In this document: positions 12,672 to 24,189 of the stretch, one piece after another
Layout of the letters: each line of letters starts with the position of its first letter
How positions within the stretch are numbered: the first letter of the stretch is position 1
Assembly (NCBI GenBank): GCA_030762935.1
Contig: CM060900.1
Span: 432,445,921-432,509,920 of the forward strand
Origin: Hymenopus coronatus
Lineage: Eukaryota > Arthropoda > Insecta > Mantodea > Hymenopodidae
DNA: 64,000 bases
Reading direction: 5' to 3'
Notes under the pieces: generated by a model
Seen by the model: the letters and a program-made list of their open reading frames with translations, nothing else
Databases searched by the model: none
Told to the model about the DNA's origin: nothing
Program-made: the position numbers and the translations under genes

Positions 12672-13157
12672 CCTATGTTTTCAAAGTTAAGTGGCAAGAC
12701 ATTACTTAATCAGAGGAGAAAAATAATTGCAAATGTCCTTGAATTCATGAAACAAGAGGCAGAGATGAAGGAAGAAAATGTATGTTCCCCGAGTTCTCCA
12801 AAAGCCTGATGAAAGTGAAGGAAAGAGCATCCAAGGCAATTGATATTTCATTGAGTTCCGTTTCCAGGGTTCTCAAAGATAATAAAGAAAAAAAAAACTT
12901 AATATATCACTTTTAAATTAAAACATGTGGAACAGATGTGTCGCCAGCGAATAACAGAAATTGGTAGGCCAGAAAGGGAAAATGTATGTCGACATGTTGA
13001 GAACATTGAAAATCATTAGAAAGAATTGTAGAAAAGCAAATAGAAAGAATTCTAATCCAGGATAATTGTGCAGAAAGTAGTGATAGCGTTGATGATGACA
13101 ATGACGCGAGCGAAGACGGAATGTCAGGTGTGGAAGAATTGGAGGCAGACAGTTGAC
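12672..13157 (+). pseudogene. Internally deleted Tc1/IS630-type transposase relic
   Basis: The 5' half (about 12672-12900) encodes an N-terminal helix-turn-helix region of the arthropod IS630-like type. Visible motifs are LLNQRRKIIANVLEFMKQEA and, in a shifted frame, VKERASKAIDISLSSVSRVL. The 3' part (about 12970-13157) encodes what looks like the same proteins' C-terminus: a HVENIE motif, then an acidic Ser/Asp-rich tail (SSDSVDDDNDASEDG) ending at a stop near 13155. The catalytic DDE core that should separate them (several hundred bases) is absent. The reading frame also changes, so this is a deletion derivative. Family membership is from memory of the domain layout. Confidence 0.55.
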
Positions 13158-14347
13158 ATTGTTTAAGGCTATCTGTATAGATGTTTTGTAGATATGAATA
13201 TACATATGAAAGCACGTGTTTATCAGTGCAGCGCCGTATAGTGCAGGTGTATAAGAGGTGACACATATTTGACATTAACTGTGACAGGCACTTTTCCAGC
13301 ATGCATGAATCGACTGGTGAACTGCTTATCTGAAAGTACAACTCGCTTCCTAAGATAACCTTTTACTATGCGATTAACAGTAGCTAAAATTACAATACCT
13401 TTATCAAGGATTTTCGCAATAGGTATGTTTTATAGCCGCTGACGCCATTTCGTTGTTTGTTAGATTACGTTCAAATATTTTGCCTGACATGTGATCTTCT
13501 TAATAAATTCTCGTGGACTGAAAGGTAAGATATCTGCTTATTCTTTGGTATACATGATTACCTTAGATAATATTTTTTTCACAATCACTATTGACTTGCA
13601 TCTTATTGCTGTTAATCACACCACAACAATCAAGGATCTTTAACGTTCTCAATCGGGTTAAGTTGATTGGTGCACGTTAACGATCTCGTCATCTTGCCCC
13701 GAGAGCATTTTATCGTTTCTTTTTGTGCTTATATGCACTTTTTTTATTTTGTTTAGGGATTTCCTTAGCTACATGATGTTCAAACTGTTAAATAATGCGC
13801 TGCAAGGTATAGAGATATATAATATTTTACTTGTGGCTTTTGGACTATTTCATTAATTTTTGGCAGTGGAGATGAAGAAAAATAAAAAAGTCTTCTAGAA
13901 GGGAATGGAAAAGCCAGCAAAAATGAAGAATCTGTGATTTCAATAAATGCTGTTCCCGTTAAGCCAAAACTTACCTAAGTACTTTGAATTTCAAACAATA
14001 GCCAAACAAATGTGAGAAACGATAGTCAAATGCGCAAGTGCCTCACTAAGAAACTCACCTATGAAACAGATATAGGTTCTAATATAGGTTCAGCAACTAA
14101 AATATGAACCTCGGGCTGCAGAAAAGGAAGTTTTACTAAGGGTCGCAAGTTTGAATCCTGTAAAAGAACTAAGGAGTCCTGACTACATACACTTATGGCG
14201 TCAGCAAATGTCCAAAGAAAGTATAGAGCAGTCATATTTGTAATGAGATCTATGTTGATTCTCCATGAGAAGAGTGGATAGAGTGCTGCAAATGTCACAC
14301 ATTGTGGTTTGAGAACTATTCATACTTGGAAGAAGGAAATAAAAATG
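13158..14347. other. Unannotated stretch
   Basis: No recognised gene or repeat. The open frame crossing 14059-14298 reads into the adjacent TR-A element and is not credible. Confidence 0.4.
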
Positions 14348-15000
14348 TTGGATAGGTAGAATCAGACTGAAAAATTCAATGCCATAACCATGATTTGAAC
14401 CACGGATCTCCCGATCTCTAGCCGGTTGCTCTGCCACTGAGCTACCATGGCAACATGCCGGCATAGCACTGAATTTCTCAACTGACTCGTATGTTTCCCG
14501 GTAAACCACAAGGTGTTCTCAAATTATTTTGAGATGACAACCCCAATGGCAACTTACAATGATGTAAGTATTTAAGTTACAGGATTCATAGTATAGCCAA
14601 CTATTATGGTATTGGATTAATTGTTTTTTCACATAAGCCGTGCGTAGGACAGGAATTGGATAGGAAGTCAGATTGAACAATTCAGTGCCATAGCCGAGAT
14701 TTGAACCATGGATCTCCCGATCCCTAGCCGGTTGCTCTACCACTGAGCTACCATGGCAACATGCTGGCATAGCACTGAATTTGACAACCCCAATGGCGAC
14801 CTACAATGTTGTAAGTACTTCAGTCCCAGGATTCATAGCATAGCCAACTATTATCGTCAATTGGTATTGGACTAATTGTTTTTTCACACAAGCCGTGTGT
14901 AGGACAGGTGTTGGGATATACCAGCCATGGCACTGACTTTTTCAGAATGACTCTACCTATCCAACTCCTGCTCTACACATGGCGTGTGAAAAAACAATTA
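14348..15000 (-). mobile_element. TR-A element with two full tRNA-like units and an inverted right end
   Basis: Left end GGATAGGTAGAATCAGACTG. Two tRNA-like units on the minus strand lie at about 14381-14456 and 14689-14764, so the period is about 308 bases. The second unit folds well. It has a 7-bp acceptor stem beginning GCCATGG, D-arm GCTCAGTGGTAGAGC, a mostly paired anticodon stem and B-box GGTTCAAATCT. A third unit is cut short near 14900, and the right end is inverted (TTTCAGAATGACTCTACC, 14940-14957). It has no long variable arm. I do not assign an isoacceptor. Confidence 0.75.
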
Positions 15001-15287
15001 CTCCAAATAAAAATGTATTCAACTTCTATTACATTTGTGATCTTGCCCCATGTTCAAGGTCATCTTGTCCCGGTACTGGGCAAAATGATATTTTTGCATT
15101 CACTTTTAGAAATAGCGAAATAATTTTATCATATTTAAATAACAATTTATCCTAATAGATACAATGTAGCAAAATGCCATTTTAATAATTCACACAAAGA
15201 AAACAAAATTGAGTCGAAAAATTAGCATATTAATAATGATCAACTGCTAATATCGCCAACTTGCCCTACCTACCTTTTAACAAGTAA

Positions 15288-16045
15288 GTAGAGGAAGTAT
15301 TGTATTCCAATATAAATTCGACGTCGAGATTTCACCGGAAATTCCAACAAGTGCCACTACCTAAGTGCAAAAAATAAATAAATAAAAAAATTGGTGACTA
15401 TTTGCATGTCAGTCTGCCTGAACGTATGTCTGTGAACAACATATTTAAATCAAAAACGAAAAGTAGGGTGAATACCAAGGTTGATATTTAAGTTAAATAT
15501 ATTTCAAAGATACGGATCAAGGGTTTTCAAGAAGATGCAAATATCTTTAAAACACCCAATTTGTTTAAAACAACTGTTTTAGTGGCATCAAATATTTTCT
15601 GTACATTTATAATTAAAGATATGAATATTTCAATTAAATTCCTTTATGCCGTGACGATTTTCGGCTGTTTCTTCGATTCCATGGAAAGAGTATGCATGAA
15701 ATTACAGACAACACATGGCGTGGGTTCTTAAATATTTGACTATGGTTGTTTAGATCACTCGCCTCTCACCCAGGCGGCCCCGGATTGATCTCAAGCGACC
15801 ACATGTGGGATTTGTGTTGGACAAAGTGGTGCAAAGACGAGTTATCTCCGGGTTCTCCAATTTCCCTCGTCATCGCATTCCATCTTCATTCCATGTATCA
15901 TCAGAACCATCGCCTGCAGTGCTATAAATGCGGGCGTTGAACGTTATAAAAAAAAAAAAAAAAAAAAAAAACTATCGCTGTTTCCTTTCAACGAAATGTG
16001 TAATGCAGGTACTTATGTAAATGTTTATCTCGATTAAAAAGAAAT
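15288..16045 (+). repeat. R repeat (variant b) interrupted by a SINE-B
   Basis: It starts GTAGAGGAAGTATTGTATTCC and includes GAGATTTCACCGGAAATTCC and AAATCAAAAACGAAAAGTAG. The later part carries the variant-b block TGACGATTTTCGGCTGTTTC. It resumes after the SINE with TATCGCTGTTTCC and AATGTTTATCTCGATTAAAA. Confidence 0.75.
15744..15971 (+). mobile_element. SINE-B copy nested in R, with poly-A tail
   Basis: The 5' end is truncated within the tRNA head (GGTTGTTTAGATCACTCGCC). It keeps CATGTGGGATTTGTGTTGGAC and ATCGCATTCCATCTTCATTC, and ends in about 25 A. R sequence on both sides joins at ACTAT, consistent with a short target-site duplication. Confidence 0.8.
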
Positions 16046-16144
16046 GTATTGATATAAAAGTAAACTTTCGAAAAATAGGTTGTTTTCCTCTAATATACGG
16101 TAGAAGTTAGAGAAAGTCCTGTGAATATAAAACATCGGATTTAA

Positions 16145-16481
16145 AAAAAACAATCTTATGTGTTCCATTAACAGGACTTTTTTACCTAACCTGCAAAAAA
16201 TTATTCTTACAAAAGCTAATTCTTCTCTCTGTTTCATGCTAATCAAGATGCACATAAGCAGAAATGGCTTTCTTACTTTGTTCCTTAGCAGGAAATAAGG
16301 AAAATAAGGAGACACACTAGGCTAAAGAGATACTCAAATATTTATAAGTGAAGCAATTGGGGTTTCCTTCTCTGTGCATGGCGAAGATAAAAAAAATTGA
16401 TAACGATTTCCTATTTGAAGAAGGTATACAATTAGAAATTTTAAACCCACTAAGAAGGAATATTTCTGAAACGGTCAGCTC

Positions 16482-16557
<76 letters not shown>

Positions 16558-17055
16558 TAGGTTGTGTGATTTAACGAGATCTACATTTTTGTGTAGGTTG
16601 TTGTCTATCTCTTATAGTTTACCAGTTATGTAAAAGTCATTCAGAATGTGCAGAACTTCAGAGGCTATTCCCAAGAAATTCATGATATATCTTTTTCATG
16701 TAAATGTCTTTAATACAGGTATTTTAATCAAAATCGTTAGAAGCATTTTTGAGAAATTCGAACTTTTTAAAAGGATAGCTTGCGGTGAGGGATTTTCCTG
16801 AAAATCTTCGTGTGCATCCTTGGAAGGTACTTAACTTAGCTGCTAAATTTGGTATTTAATGGGGTTTTCGTTTGCGTTCTGCTACCCGGAAACACAGATA
16901 CATACACACACACATATTTTTCTAAAAATGCCTTTTCATTCAAAGGTGTTCAAAACATGTATTTCAGGAAGAATCTCGGTATCGAACTTTTGAGTTAAAT
17001 AGATGCCTTCTCATCTTACTGTGTACATACATGTTAATTGGTAGAGTCAGTAAAC
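16145..17055 (-). repeat. R repeat, near full length, minus strand
   Basis: It contains TGTTCCATTAACAGGAC, ATGCTAATCAAGATG, TTTTAATCAAAATCGTTAG, GCATCCTTGGAAGG, TTTGGTATTTAATGG and TCTCGGTATCGAACTTTTG in the order expected for an inverted copy. A long (TA)n interrupts it. Confidence 0.85.
16484..16556. repeat. (TA)n microsatellite inside R
   Basis: About 36 TA units with one CA interruption near 16525. It encodes the Ile/Tyr run seen in a spurious frame. Confidence 0.97.
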
Positions 17056-17548
17056 ATATTCGATGTACTGTTTAAACATCTAAATTTGTAAGTATAACGT
17101 GACTCTATTTATAAACCGAGAGCTAGAATTAAAAAGAAAGAAAGACACACAGGTTCCAAAGGCGATTGTGGCATAACCTCTATCCCAAAGCTTGGTCATT
17201 GACTCTTGACGGAGCAGAAAAGAAAAAATATTGTGAATCTTAAAGAGAGCCAAGTTTAAGGTCAAGATCGCTGTGCTTCATTTGGATTTTCTTATCTCAA
17301 TGACCATAAAACTGGTCGCTTACATCACACAAGATAGCAACAGTGATAGATGGCTGAGTAGCTGCTGATCGTTTCAAGTCATCTGTTTTTCTTTTTAGGA
17401 ATGACAGAGATACATTGCCGTTTGTGTAAATTGTAACATCAAGAAGGAAACTCATGAATGCAATTAATTTAATACCACAAATTAGGTACATGACAAATAA
17501 CAAATGATACACTTTTCAAATCTATACATGACATTTGAACCCTCATAT
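17056..17548. other. Unannotated stretch
   Basis: No gene or known repeat recognised. It lies directly 3' of the Tc1 C-terminus (on that element's strand) and may include the element's 3' flank. Confidence 0.35.
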
Positions 17549-17692
17549 TCAGTATTTACTGTGGCCCCCAGGCGTTGCAATTAGTGCCACTATACGCAGT
17601 GGCATTGAATTAAAAAGGTTTTTCTGAATAAGTTCCTGAGGGATTTCCCTCCATACAGTTTGTATTCCAGCCCACAAATCAGACGTACTTCT
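17549..17692 (-). pseudogene. Tc1/mariner transposase C-terminal fragment
   Basis: One open frame of 47 codons on the minus strand ends with a stop at 17549-17551. It shows the standard Tc1 C-terminus in order: DLWAGIQTVWREIP, then LFNSMPLRIVALI, then TPGGHSKY before the stop. In family members these are W-x-x-I-P, the S-M-P-R-R block and G-G-x-T-x-Y. The catalytic DDE region is absent, so only the tail of a former element remains. Confidence 0.75.
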
Positions 17693-18374
17693 GGTACAAT
17701 TCCCATATATAGAACTTCTGGGTAAAATGCAATAAATACTACTTAATTTAGGTAAGCAGCAGAGAAAGCAAAAATTTGTCTGGCTGACTTCTGAATGAAA
17801 TTATTACTTCTGTCAATAATTCATCTCCTAAGCTGAAGCAAGCTGTAGTCTTGTGAAAACCAGGAAAGTTTAGTATTTGCAAGAAGTACATCATTATAAT
17901 TTGTAATTATAATTTTTAAGAATAGAAGCATTGCAATTCGAAATCTCACTGTATCTCCTGTTATATATATATATATATTTTTTTGTGCATATTATATTGT
18001 TATGATTGTATTTTGGATCCCTGTGGTCAGCAGCAATGTCAGCCAGATGTTCCATAATTTTCAAAATAAATAAAGAAACGTATATTTTTGCCAGAAACAA
18101 TAAAATGTTCTTCAGAAATAAGTTATCAAGTGTAAGCCTGCAAGTAAGCTAACTTTTATATTTAGAATAGCTTCTCATGCTACAAAATCATTAATATATT
18201 AATATTATAGAATCTTTTAGCAGACCTATAGCTAATATAGCGATTACGATTATTATATAAACATTATTATTGCGATTTATGTGCTATAAAATTAAAGCTT
18301 TAGCGTTTGTTAAGTCAAAGTATCTGATGTATGACATTACATGACTTTCTCTACTTATTTTGCGAGAGACTATT
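17693..18374. other. Unannotated AT-rich stretch
   Basis: A short (TA)n lies at about 17962-17979. No gene or family match was seen. Confidence 0.4.
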
Positions 18375-18562
18375 ATTTTAAAACATCTTTCTGTTTACTT
18401 CATAGTAATCGAGATAAACATTAACAGAAATTGAATTTTTTTATTCAGGGGGACCCAAAACATTATTTCCGGTGAAATCTCGGTATCGAATTTTTGGGTG
18501 CAATACAACACCTTCTCTATCCACTATGTACACTGTACATACGGGGCTAGAGAAAGTAAAAA
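18375..18562 (-). repeat. R repeat, internally deleted
   Basis: Both ends of the family are present (ATCGAGATAAACATTAACAG, and TCTCGGTATCGAATTTTTGG plus TAGAGAAAGTAA), with about 700 bases missing between them. Confidence 0.75.
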
Positions 18563-18699
18563 TATTTATACAGCGAGTTTTTTTCAAACGCCTCTTCTTT
18601 TAGAGTTGCCTCAACTTTTGTATTTATATGTTTCACAGTGAGGGCTCGTAGCCAAATTATCTGGTAGGGCACAATTTTAAGATTTACTAAAATTATTCC

Positions 18700-18785
18700 C
18701 TTCTAAGTACAAGGAAAATAAGGGAAACCAGTAAGCGAACGCGATAGTCGTATATTTTAAAAGCTGGTATTTAAAAAAGCAGGTT
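18700..18785 (-). repeat. R repeat fragment
   Basis: TACAAGGAAAATAAGGG through TTTTAAAAGCTGGT matches the internal end of minus-oriented R copies. Confidence 0.55.
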
Positions 18786-18854
18786 TATTTCTAGTTTGCC
18801 ATATATTTTCGATAATTTCCACTTCTGTGGATAAATTTTACTATGCATGCACAA

Positions 18855-20190
18855 TGTTTTTACTTTCTCTATTCTGTATAGTAAGCAGGAAAGTATTTTA
18901 TTGCACCCCAACATTCGATATCAACATTTCACCGCAAATATATATATCAGAAAACAAAACAAAAAACACACACATTAATAGAAAAACGGCCTGTGTGTGT
19001 GCGTGTGTGTGTTTGTCCGTGAACAACTCAAAAACGAAAATATACTTAAATACCAAACCTGTATTTAAATTCATCTTCCCAGGGTGAAGTACCAAAATTC
19101 CCGTAACCACTTTACATAGAACTTTTTTTCTCGATAATATTGATTTTCTCAAAAATGTGTCTAACGATTTTGATTAAAATATTAAATGTTTAATATATTT
19201 TCATTACTTGTATAGGATAGACTTTTCTGGGCTTAGCCCCTAAAGCCCTCTTCGTTCTGGATGGCTTGCATAAGTGGTAGACCGTAAGAGATAAGCAAAA
19301 TCTTGGATGCAGAAAACACACAATTTATGCCCTATAACTTGCAGGGGAGGGAGTTAACCATTTCCGAGATATTTAATGTTACTGGTTTCAATTTGCTTAC
19401 TTTGCTCAAATGGGAAGCCGTTAGAGAGATTAGAACGGAATTTCAAGAGCGACCAGCTCTTAAAAAATTGAATGTGTGTGGACAGCACAACTCAAAAACG
19501 AAAAATCGGCTAAATAACATACTTCGGTTTTAAGGTCAGTATCCTCCATGAATGCGACACGAAAATTTTCAGGAAAATCCCTTCACCCACTACCGTTGAC
19601 AATAAACACTTTCAGAAAATTTTGATTTCCTCGAAAATGACTCTAAAGTTTTTTATTGTAATGTCATAAGCACATTGAAACTAATTTTATGAAACAAAAT
19701 ATATATCCCGAATTTTCTGGGAAGAGCCTCTGTAAACCCTTTCATTCTGGATGACTTGTATAACTGGTCAAATCTAAAGAAATAGGAAAAAGTACTATAC
19801 ATAACATGTAGATCTCGTTAAAACATAAATTTATACCTTATGCATTTTTTGTAAAATTCACCGTTTTAGAGATATCCTTTGTTATTGGTTTCAGTTTTAA
19901 ACTACTTAAACATTTCTCAAACGGGAAGTGATCTATCGTTTCATATCTGTTTTGTTTTACTCCGGACCATACATCAAGAATAAAGTACAATTATTTCACA
20001 TAGCGGCCAGCTTTTAAAACTGTTGTGTCAGTCTAGTAGTGTACACCTATTTACCTTTTACTTACACGGAAGCAAGTAAGAAGACAATGTTATTAATGTT
20101 TATCTCGATTAGCATGATGTACGATCTTTTGTAAGAATAGTTTGTGGAACTGGTGAAGAAAGTCATGTGACTGGAACAAATCATGCTGTA
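18855..20190 (+). repeat. R repeat head-to-tail dimer
   Basis: The first unit runs from CTTTCTCTATTCTG to about 19465 (GCGACCAGCTCTTAAAAA). The second begins at about 19470 inside the family with TGTGTGGACAGCACAACTC and repeats the same order: ATGCGACACGAAAATTTTC, TTCATTCTGGATGAC, TTGTTATTGGTTTCAG, CGATTAGCATGATG. The two units differ by many substitutions, so the dimer is old. Confidence 0.8.
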
Positions 20191-20409
20191 CGTACAAATA
20201 TCCTAAATATTCGTCATTTCAATAAAACAAAACTAAACATTTCCGATGTAAGGGGCCGTTTGGGAATGACAGCTATTTTTACTTTCTTTCCTTCTTATAC
20301 CATATTCCCATATCATTGGAAACTACTAAATTTAAGGAAAATGTTTGACATTTACCCGGCACTTCATACTTTTTCTTGGGAAGGGTTATGATACAAACAC
20401 ATTTTAAGA

Positions 20410-20515
20410 ATATATTTTGGGCGCTCAGAGGGCCTCAAAACATGTATTTACAGTGAAATATCGATACCACATTTGCGGGTAGAGCTTAATACTTCTACTT
20501 ACCGAAGGACATAGT
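20410..20515 (-). repeat. R repeat end fragment
   Basis: CTCAAAACATGTATTTACAG and AATATCGATACCACATTTG match the hairpin-side end of R in minus orientation. Confidence 0.55.
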
Positions 20516-20809
20516 AATAACAATAAAATATATAATGGATTTATATTTCGTTCTTTTCACGTAAAGAACTTAAGCTTGACTGCCAAGTTTGTATTTTTCT
20601 TGTTACACAACATTTCAGAGCGCTGGAATGGTTGCACTACTAACAGATAGACACCACGAATCCTTTTAGATTAAGCTACACATTTGATTATCTAATACGA
20701 AGAAAAGTAATTTTATTATGAACTGGTTAGTGAAGTGTAATCACTTTAGTTTTATATGTCTTTCCTTGGGATGTTTTACGACATCTTGAGTCAGCAAAGC
20801 CAGTAATTA

Positions 20810-21085
20810 TAGGAAAATGTTTTGGGAAGGTTTGGACATGTAAATAGATGGATGGGAGCAGGAAATCAAGACAGCTAATGGGTGGTCAGAGGGGAAGGAC
20901 AGGGCGGCCAAAAATAGAATGAAGCTAAAATATAGAGAAAATGGTGAATAAGAAAGGAAAAACTTTGAGGGAAGTTAAACAACTAACTGGGGATAAGACA
21001 AAATATAGGAAATGGATTATGACCGGCTGAGGAAACCCGACGCTCGAAAGGGTATAAGGGAGAGTAAAAGAAGAAGCGGTAAACA
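20810..21085 (+). pseudogene. Non-LTR retrotransposon C-terminal fragment (RTE/endonuclease-RT type)
   Basis: Translation gives the common C-terminal tail of arthropod endonuclease-reverse transcriptases. It reads WFGHVNRMDGSR (about 20845, broken in the TTTGGACATGTAAATAG region), GRGRPKI (about 20900), a REVKQLTGDKTKYRKWI segment (about 20975) and NPTLERV (about 21035) near the end. Stops interrupt it. The RT domain itself is missing, as expected for a fragment. Confidence 0.65.
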
Positions 21086-21134
21086 TCAAGCGATAGACGA
21101 ACACTCATTAAACAAAAATGCAATTTTTTTTTAA

Positions 21135-21760
21135 AAAATACACAATTAATTTCAAGAACTTGTTTGTGGCAACAGGCATTTCCGAGGTATCCATTTTTAT
21201 CGATTAACGTTCGAGTTGTTCAATGCCTAAAGCATTCTTTTAAAGTCCTTAGATTTTCAGTTTTTCTCGCGATGTCATGGAAACAGTATGGCATTTTAAG
21301 GCAAGCATATAGCATCCAGGTTTTAAAAACTTGACTATCACCATTCCCTTTGTATCTAGACAAAATATGTATTAGAAGTATTTCCGGTAAGGTTTATCTC
21401 GATTAAAATGAAGTATTCACCACGGTAGTGTGAGGGTAGCGCGTCACCCTCACATTCAAGCGGTCGCGAGTTCGAATCTTGCTTAGGGTGAGTTACTCGG
21501 ATAAGGTTTTTTATCGGGTTTTTTCCTTATCCTGAGAAGACGAATGTGGAGTAACTTTAAGCTTCATGGACCCTGAGATCATTTGAGCATCATTTCACCG
21601 ATTTCATTCATCGTCCGATATGACCGATCAGGTTAAATCACATTAAAATAATAAATAAATAAATAAAATGAAGACGAGAAAATAATCTTTCGTATCAATA
21701 ATTAGCATAACCACTAACGAGTGATACAGGGTACGGAAAATAATGCAAATATAAGACGTA
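21135..21760 (+). repeat. R repeat (variant b) interrupted by SINE-G
   Basis: It carries GGCATTTCCGAGGTATCC, CAGTTTTTCTCGCGATGTCATGG and GGTTTATCTCGATTAAAATG. The R-like sequence resumes after the SINE at 21674 (GACGAGAAAATAATC). The right boundary is approximate. Confidence 0.7.
21414..21663 (+). mobile_element. SINE-G copy with 10-bp target-site duplication
   Basis: The tRNA-like head is CACGGTAGTGTGAGGGTAGC with B-box GCGAGTTCGAATCTTGC. The body has TTATCCTGAGAAGACGAATG and CATTTGAGCATCATTTCACC, and it ends in an ATAAATAAATA tail. The flanks TAAAATGAAG at 21404-21413 and 21664-21673 are identical and belong to the R copy it entered. Confidence 0.9.
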
Positions 21761-22028
21761 AATGCTTTTCTCGTGGTTATGCAAAGAGAATGGAATTTCA
21801 AAGACCTCATATAGCAACCCGCTCTTCAAAAGTTTTTCCTACCCTACAACATAATGTATGAGTTGAATGTTTATCTATATTACTTAGGGAAAGCTTTTGA
21901 AAGAATACATTGTAGAAAAGCGAGTAGAGAACGTGGTGTGAATGTATTTCCTCAGATTTTTTATATTCATCATCGCTGTGTAAATGATTTCAGCGCCAGT
22001 TTTTATAAGTGTAACATACGCTGAACTC

Positions 22029-22051
22029 CTTTTTTTTTTTTTTTTTTTTTT
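22029..22051. repeat. Poly-T tract
   Basis: Homopolymer at the left edge of the minus-strand SINE-H, consistent with its poly-A tail. Confidence 0.9.
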
Positions 22052-22054
22052 AAA

Positions 22055-22285
22055 TACAGTACCGGAGTCTGATCGGGACTCCGGCATTGTATACCCTACT
22101 TTTATTTACTTTTTTTTTACGTTGTTTTGCCGTATTGTTACTGTTTTCTTACTTTTACAACCCACACATATACACAAACATATAACACCCATGCCCTAGG
22201 CGGGACGCGAACCCACGATCCCCAGCACTACGAAGCACCAAAGCACCTTGGCGAGCGCGGCCATGGGGTCCGGCGCCTCCTTCGG
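22055..22285 (-). mobile_element. SINE-H copy, minus strand
   Basis: Read on the minus strand: head GGCCGCGCTCGCCAAGG, B-box-like ATCGTGGGTTCGCGTCCC, then a TGTGTATATGTGTGGG-like segment and GGAGTCCCGATCAGACTCCGG. The order matches the copy at 36187. Confidence 0.65.
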
Positions 22286-22844
22286 CGTTCATTACTTCAT
22301 CGGCTGTTCGAGATGTTGGTTTCAAACATGTGATGGTAATAAGCTCTATTGCAAAATTGATTAATCTTTTAAAATGATATATAAACAGGAATTATAACTA
22401 TAAAATTAGAATTTTGAAAAACTAATCCGCATATTTTGTCAGAAATGCTGTTTTCTGGGTTCATCACATATTTAAACTCACTATTCAAATAAGTGCACCT
22501 GAGTGAAAATCGGCATATCACAACTGTGCTTTCTGTATATTAATTTACATGGATGTCACATACCTGGCTTTGCACCTAAAAAGTTGATTTTCACGTATAT
22601 TCTACCAAGTATTGCACTATGCGTAGTACAAAAGTTATGATTATAGCTGTAATGGTTAGGTGATACTCAGATTACAGCATTGACATACTTTTCCTGCGTA
22701 GTCCAGTGTGTTCAGCCACAAAGTGACCTTAACACGTAACTATCAGTACTTGAAGCATTGGCTAAACACTCGTTTCTGTACCTCCAGAAATGTAGTTCTA
22801 CTTTAAGAATAAAATAGTTTTTTATTATTTTATTTGTACAAAAA

Positions 22845-23235
22845 TGATTTAAAAATTAAATACCATGCATTAAAGATATTTGCATGAAAAAAGAATATCA
22901 TGTATTTCCTGAGGAAAACTGGTGAAGTCCACTTTATTTGGATGGAATGTTTTATACTCTTGTATAACCAACCAAACATTAAGAGAAAGAGAGACGCAAA
23001 CGTGCTACAAAAATATAGAGCACTTTAAAATATGCAATTTGTTTCAAATAACTCTTTTTGGGACATCAGCCATTTCCGAAATATCCGTTATTAATAGTGC
23101 GAATTGTTCACTACCTAGTCATGCTTTTCAAGTCCTGTCAATTTTCAGTTGTTTCTCGCGATTGCATGTAAACAGTAGGAATGGAATTATAGGCAACATA
23201 TAGCGTTGGTTCTAACATTTGACTATCCCTGGTCG
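22845..23235 (+). repeat. R repeat (variant b)
   Basis: AAAGATATTTGCATG, GCCATTTCCGAAATATCCG, GTTGTTTCTCGCGATTGCATG and CATTTGACTATCCCTGG follow in family order. Confidence 0.7.
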
Positions 23236-23504
23236 TGTGAGTATAACACATCAGATTCTTTAAAATATATTGGTCGTGGGTTCAAAAGTAAATTAAGTTA
23301 CTGGTAATCGTTAGACCATGGAAACGCAATCCCTCTTCTACCTACTATGCATGTGGCAGAGAAAATAATGTGTCTGTTCTGATTCCAAGTGCTCGTTGGT
23401 AAGTGCGAAATCACATGTAAATGAGTACGTGATGCATCTCAGGCAAATAGATCAGTATTATTTAATTTATTTTTCCCACATAAAATAAATGCAAGTCAAT
23501 TGAG

Positions 23505-23700
23505 AAGTTTATTGCCGTGCCGGCTTGTTATCACGGTAGCTCAGTGGTAGAGCAGCCGACTAGAGACCGGGATATCTGTGGTTAAAACCCTACTATGGCA
23601 TTGAATTTTTCAGTCTGGTATCTGTGGTTAAAACCCTACTATGGCATTGAATTTTTCAGTCTGGTATGTTCCTGATAATCTTTATGTAGCATCTTTGGAA
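23505..23700 (+). mobile_element. TR-A single unit with a 46-bp internal tandem duplication
   Basis: The tRNA-like head CACGGTAGCTCAGTGGTAGA is followed by the B-box region and ATGGCATTGAATTTTTCAG. The 46 bases covering B-box and downstream end are repeated exactly (23573-23618 and 23619-23664). Confidence 0.8.
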
Positions 23701-24185
23701 ATACCTACTCTACCTAAATATAAAGAGTAGTATTTAGTTAGAGTAAATAGAATATACACATACCTATGTACATAAATACAAGAAATAATTAGTTCATCTA
23801 ATTTATCATATTTGTACTAATCAATATAAATATAAATGTTTACCTAAGCATGTAGAATTACGCTTAAGGTAATTGAATAAGTTGTTAAATAAAGTTTATA
23901 AAAATACCTACCTTGTACCCACCTACCCACCCACCTACCTGCCTGCCTACCTACATTTAAAACATATTTACATTAAAATTCTAATATAGAGCTTGTTTGT
24001 GGAATAAAATATTCCCTCTACCTACTCTGCGCTTGACTGAGAAATTAGTATATCTGCTCCTTACCATGTGCGTTACGACATTTAAACGGCCACTTGACGT
24101 AACTCAAGAAACAAATCAATATGGATTATGAAACCACCATGTGTAGGTTTTATGAGTATAAAAATGAAATATTTCAGAGATAGAC
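23701..24185. other. Unannotated stretch with a degenerate (CCTA)n run
   Basis: CCTACC/CCCACC tetranucleotide-like sequence at about 23908-23955. Otherwise no gene. Confidence 0.45.
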
Positions 24186-24189
24186 CCAA

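Noticed and set aside
14381..14764. Genuine tRNA genes
   Set aside because: The tRNA-like units have mismatched stems, occur as repeats within a mobile element and lack a convincing isoacceptor identity.
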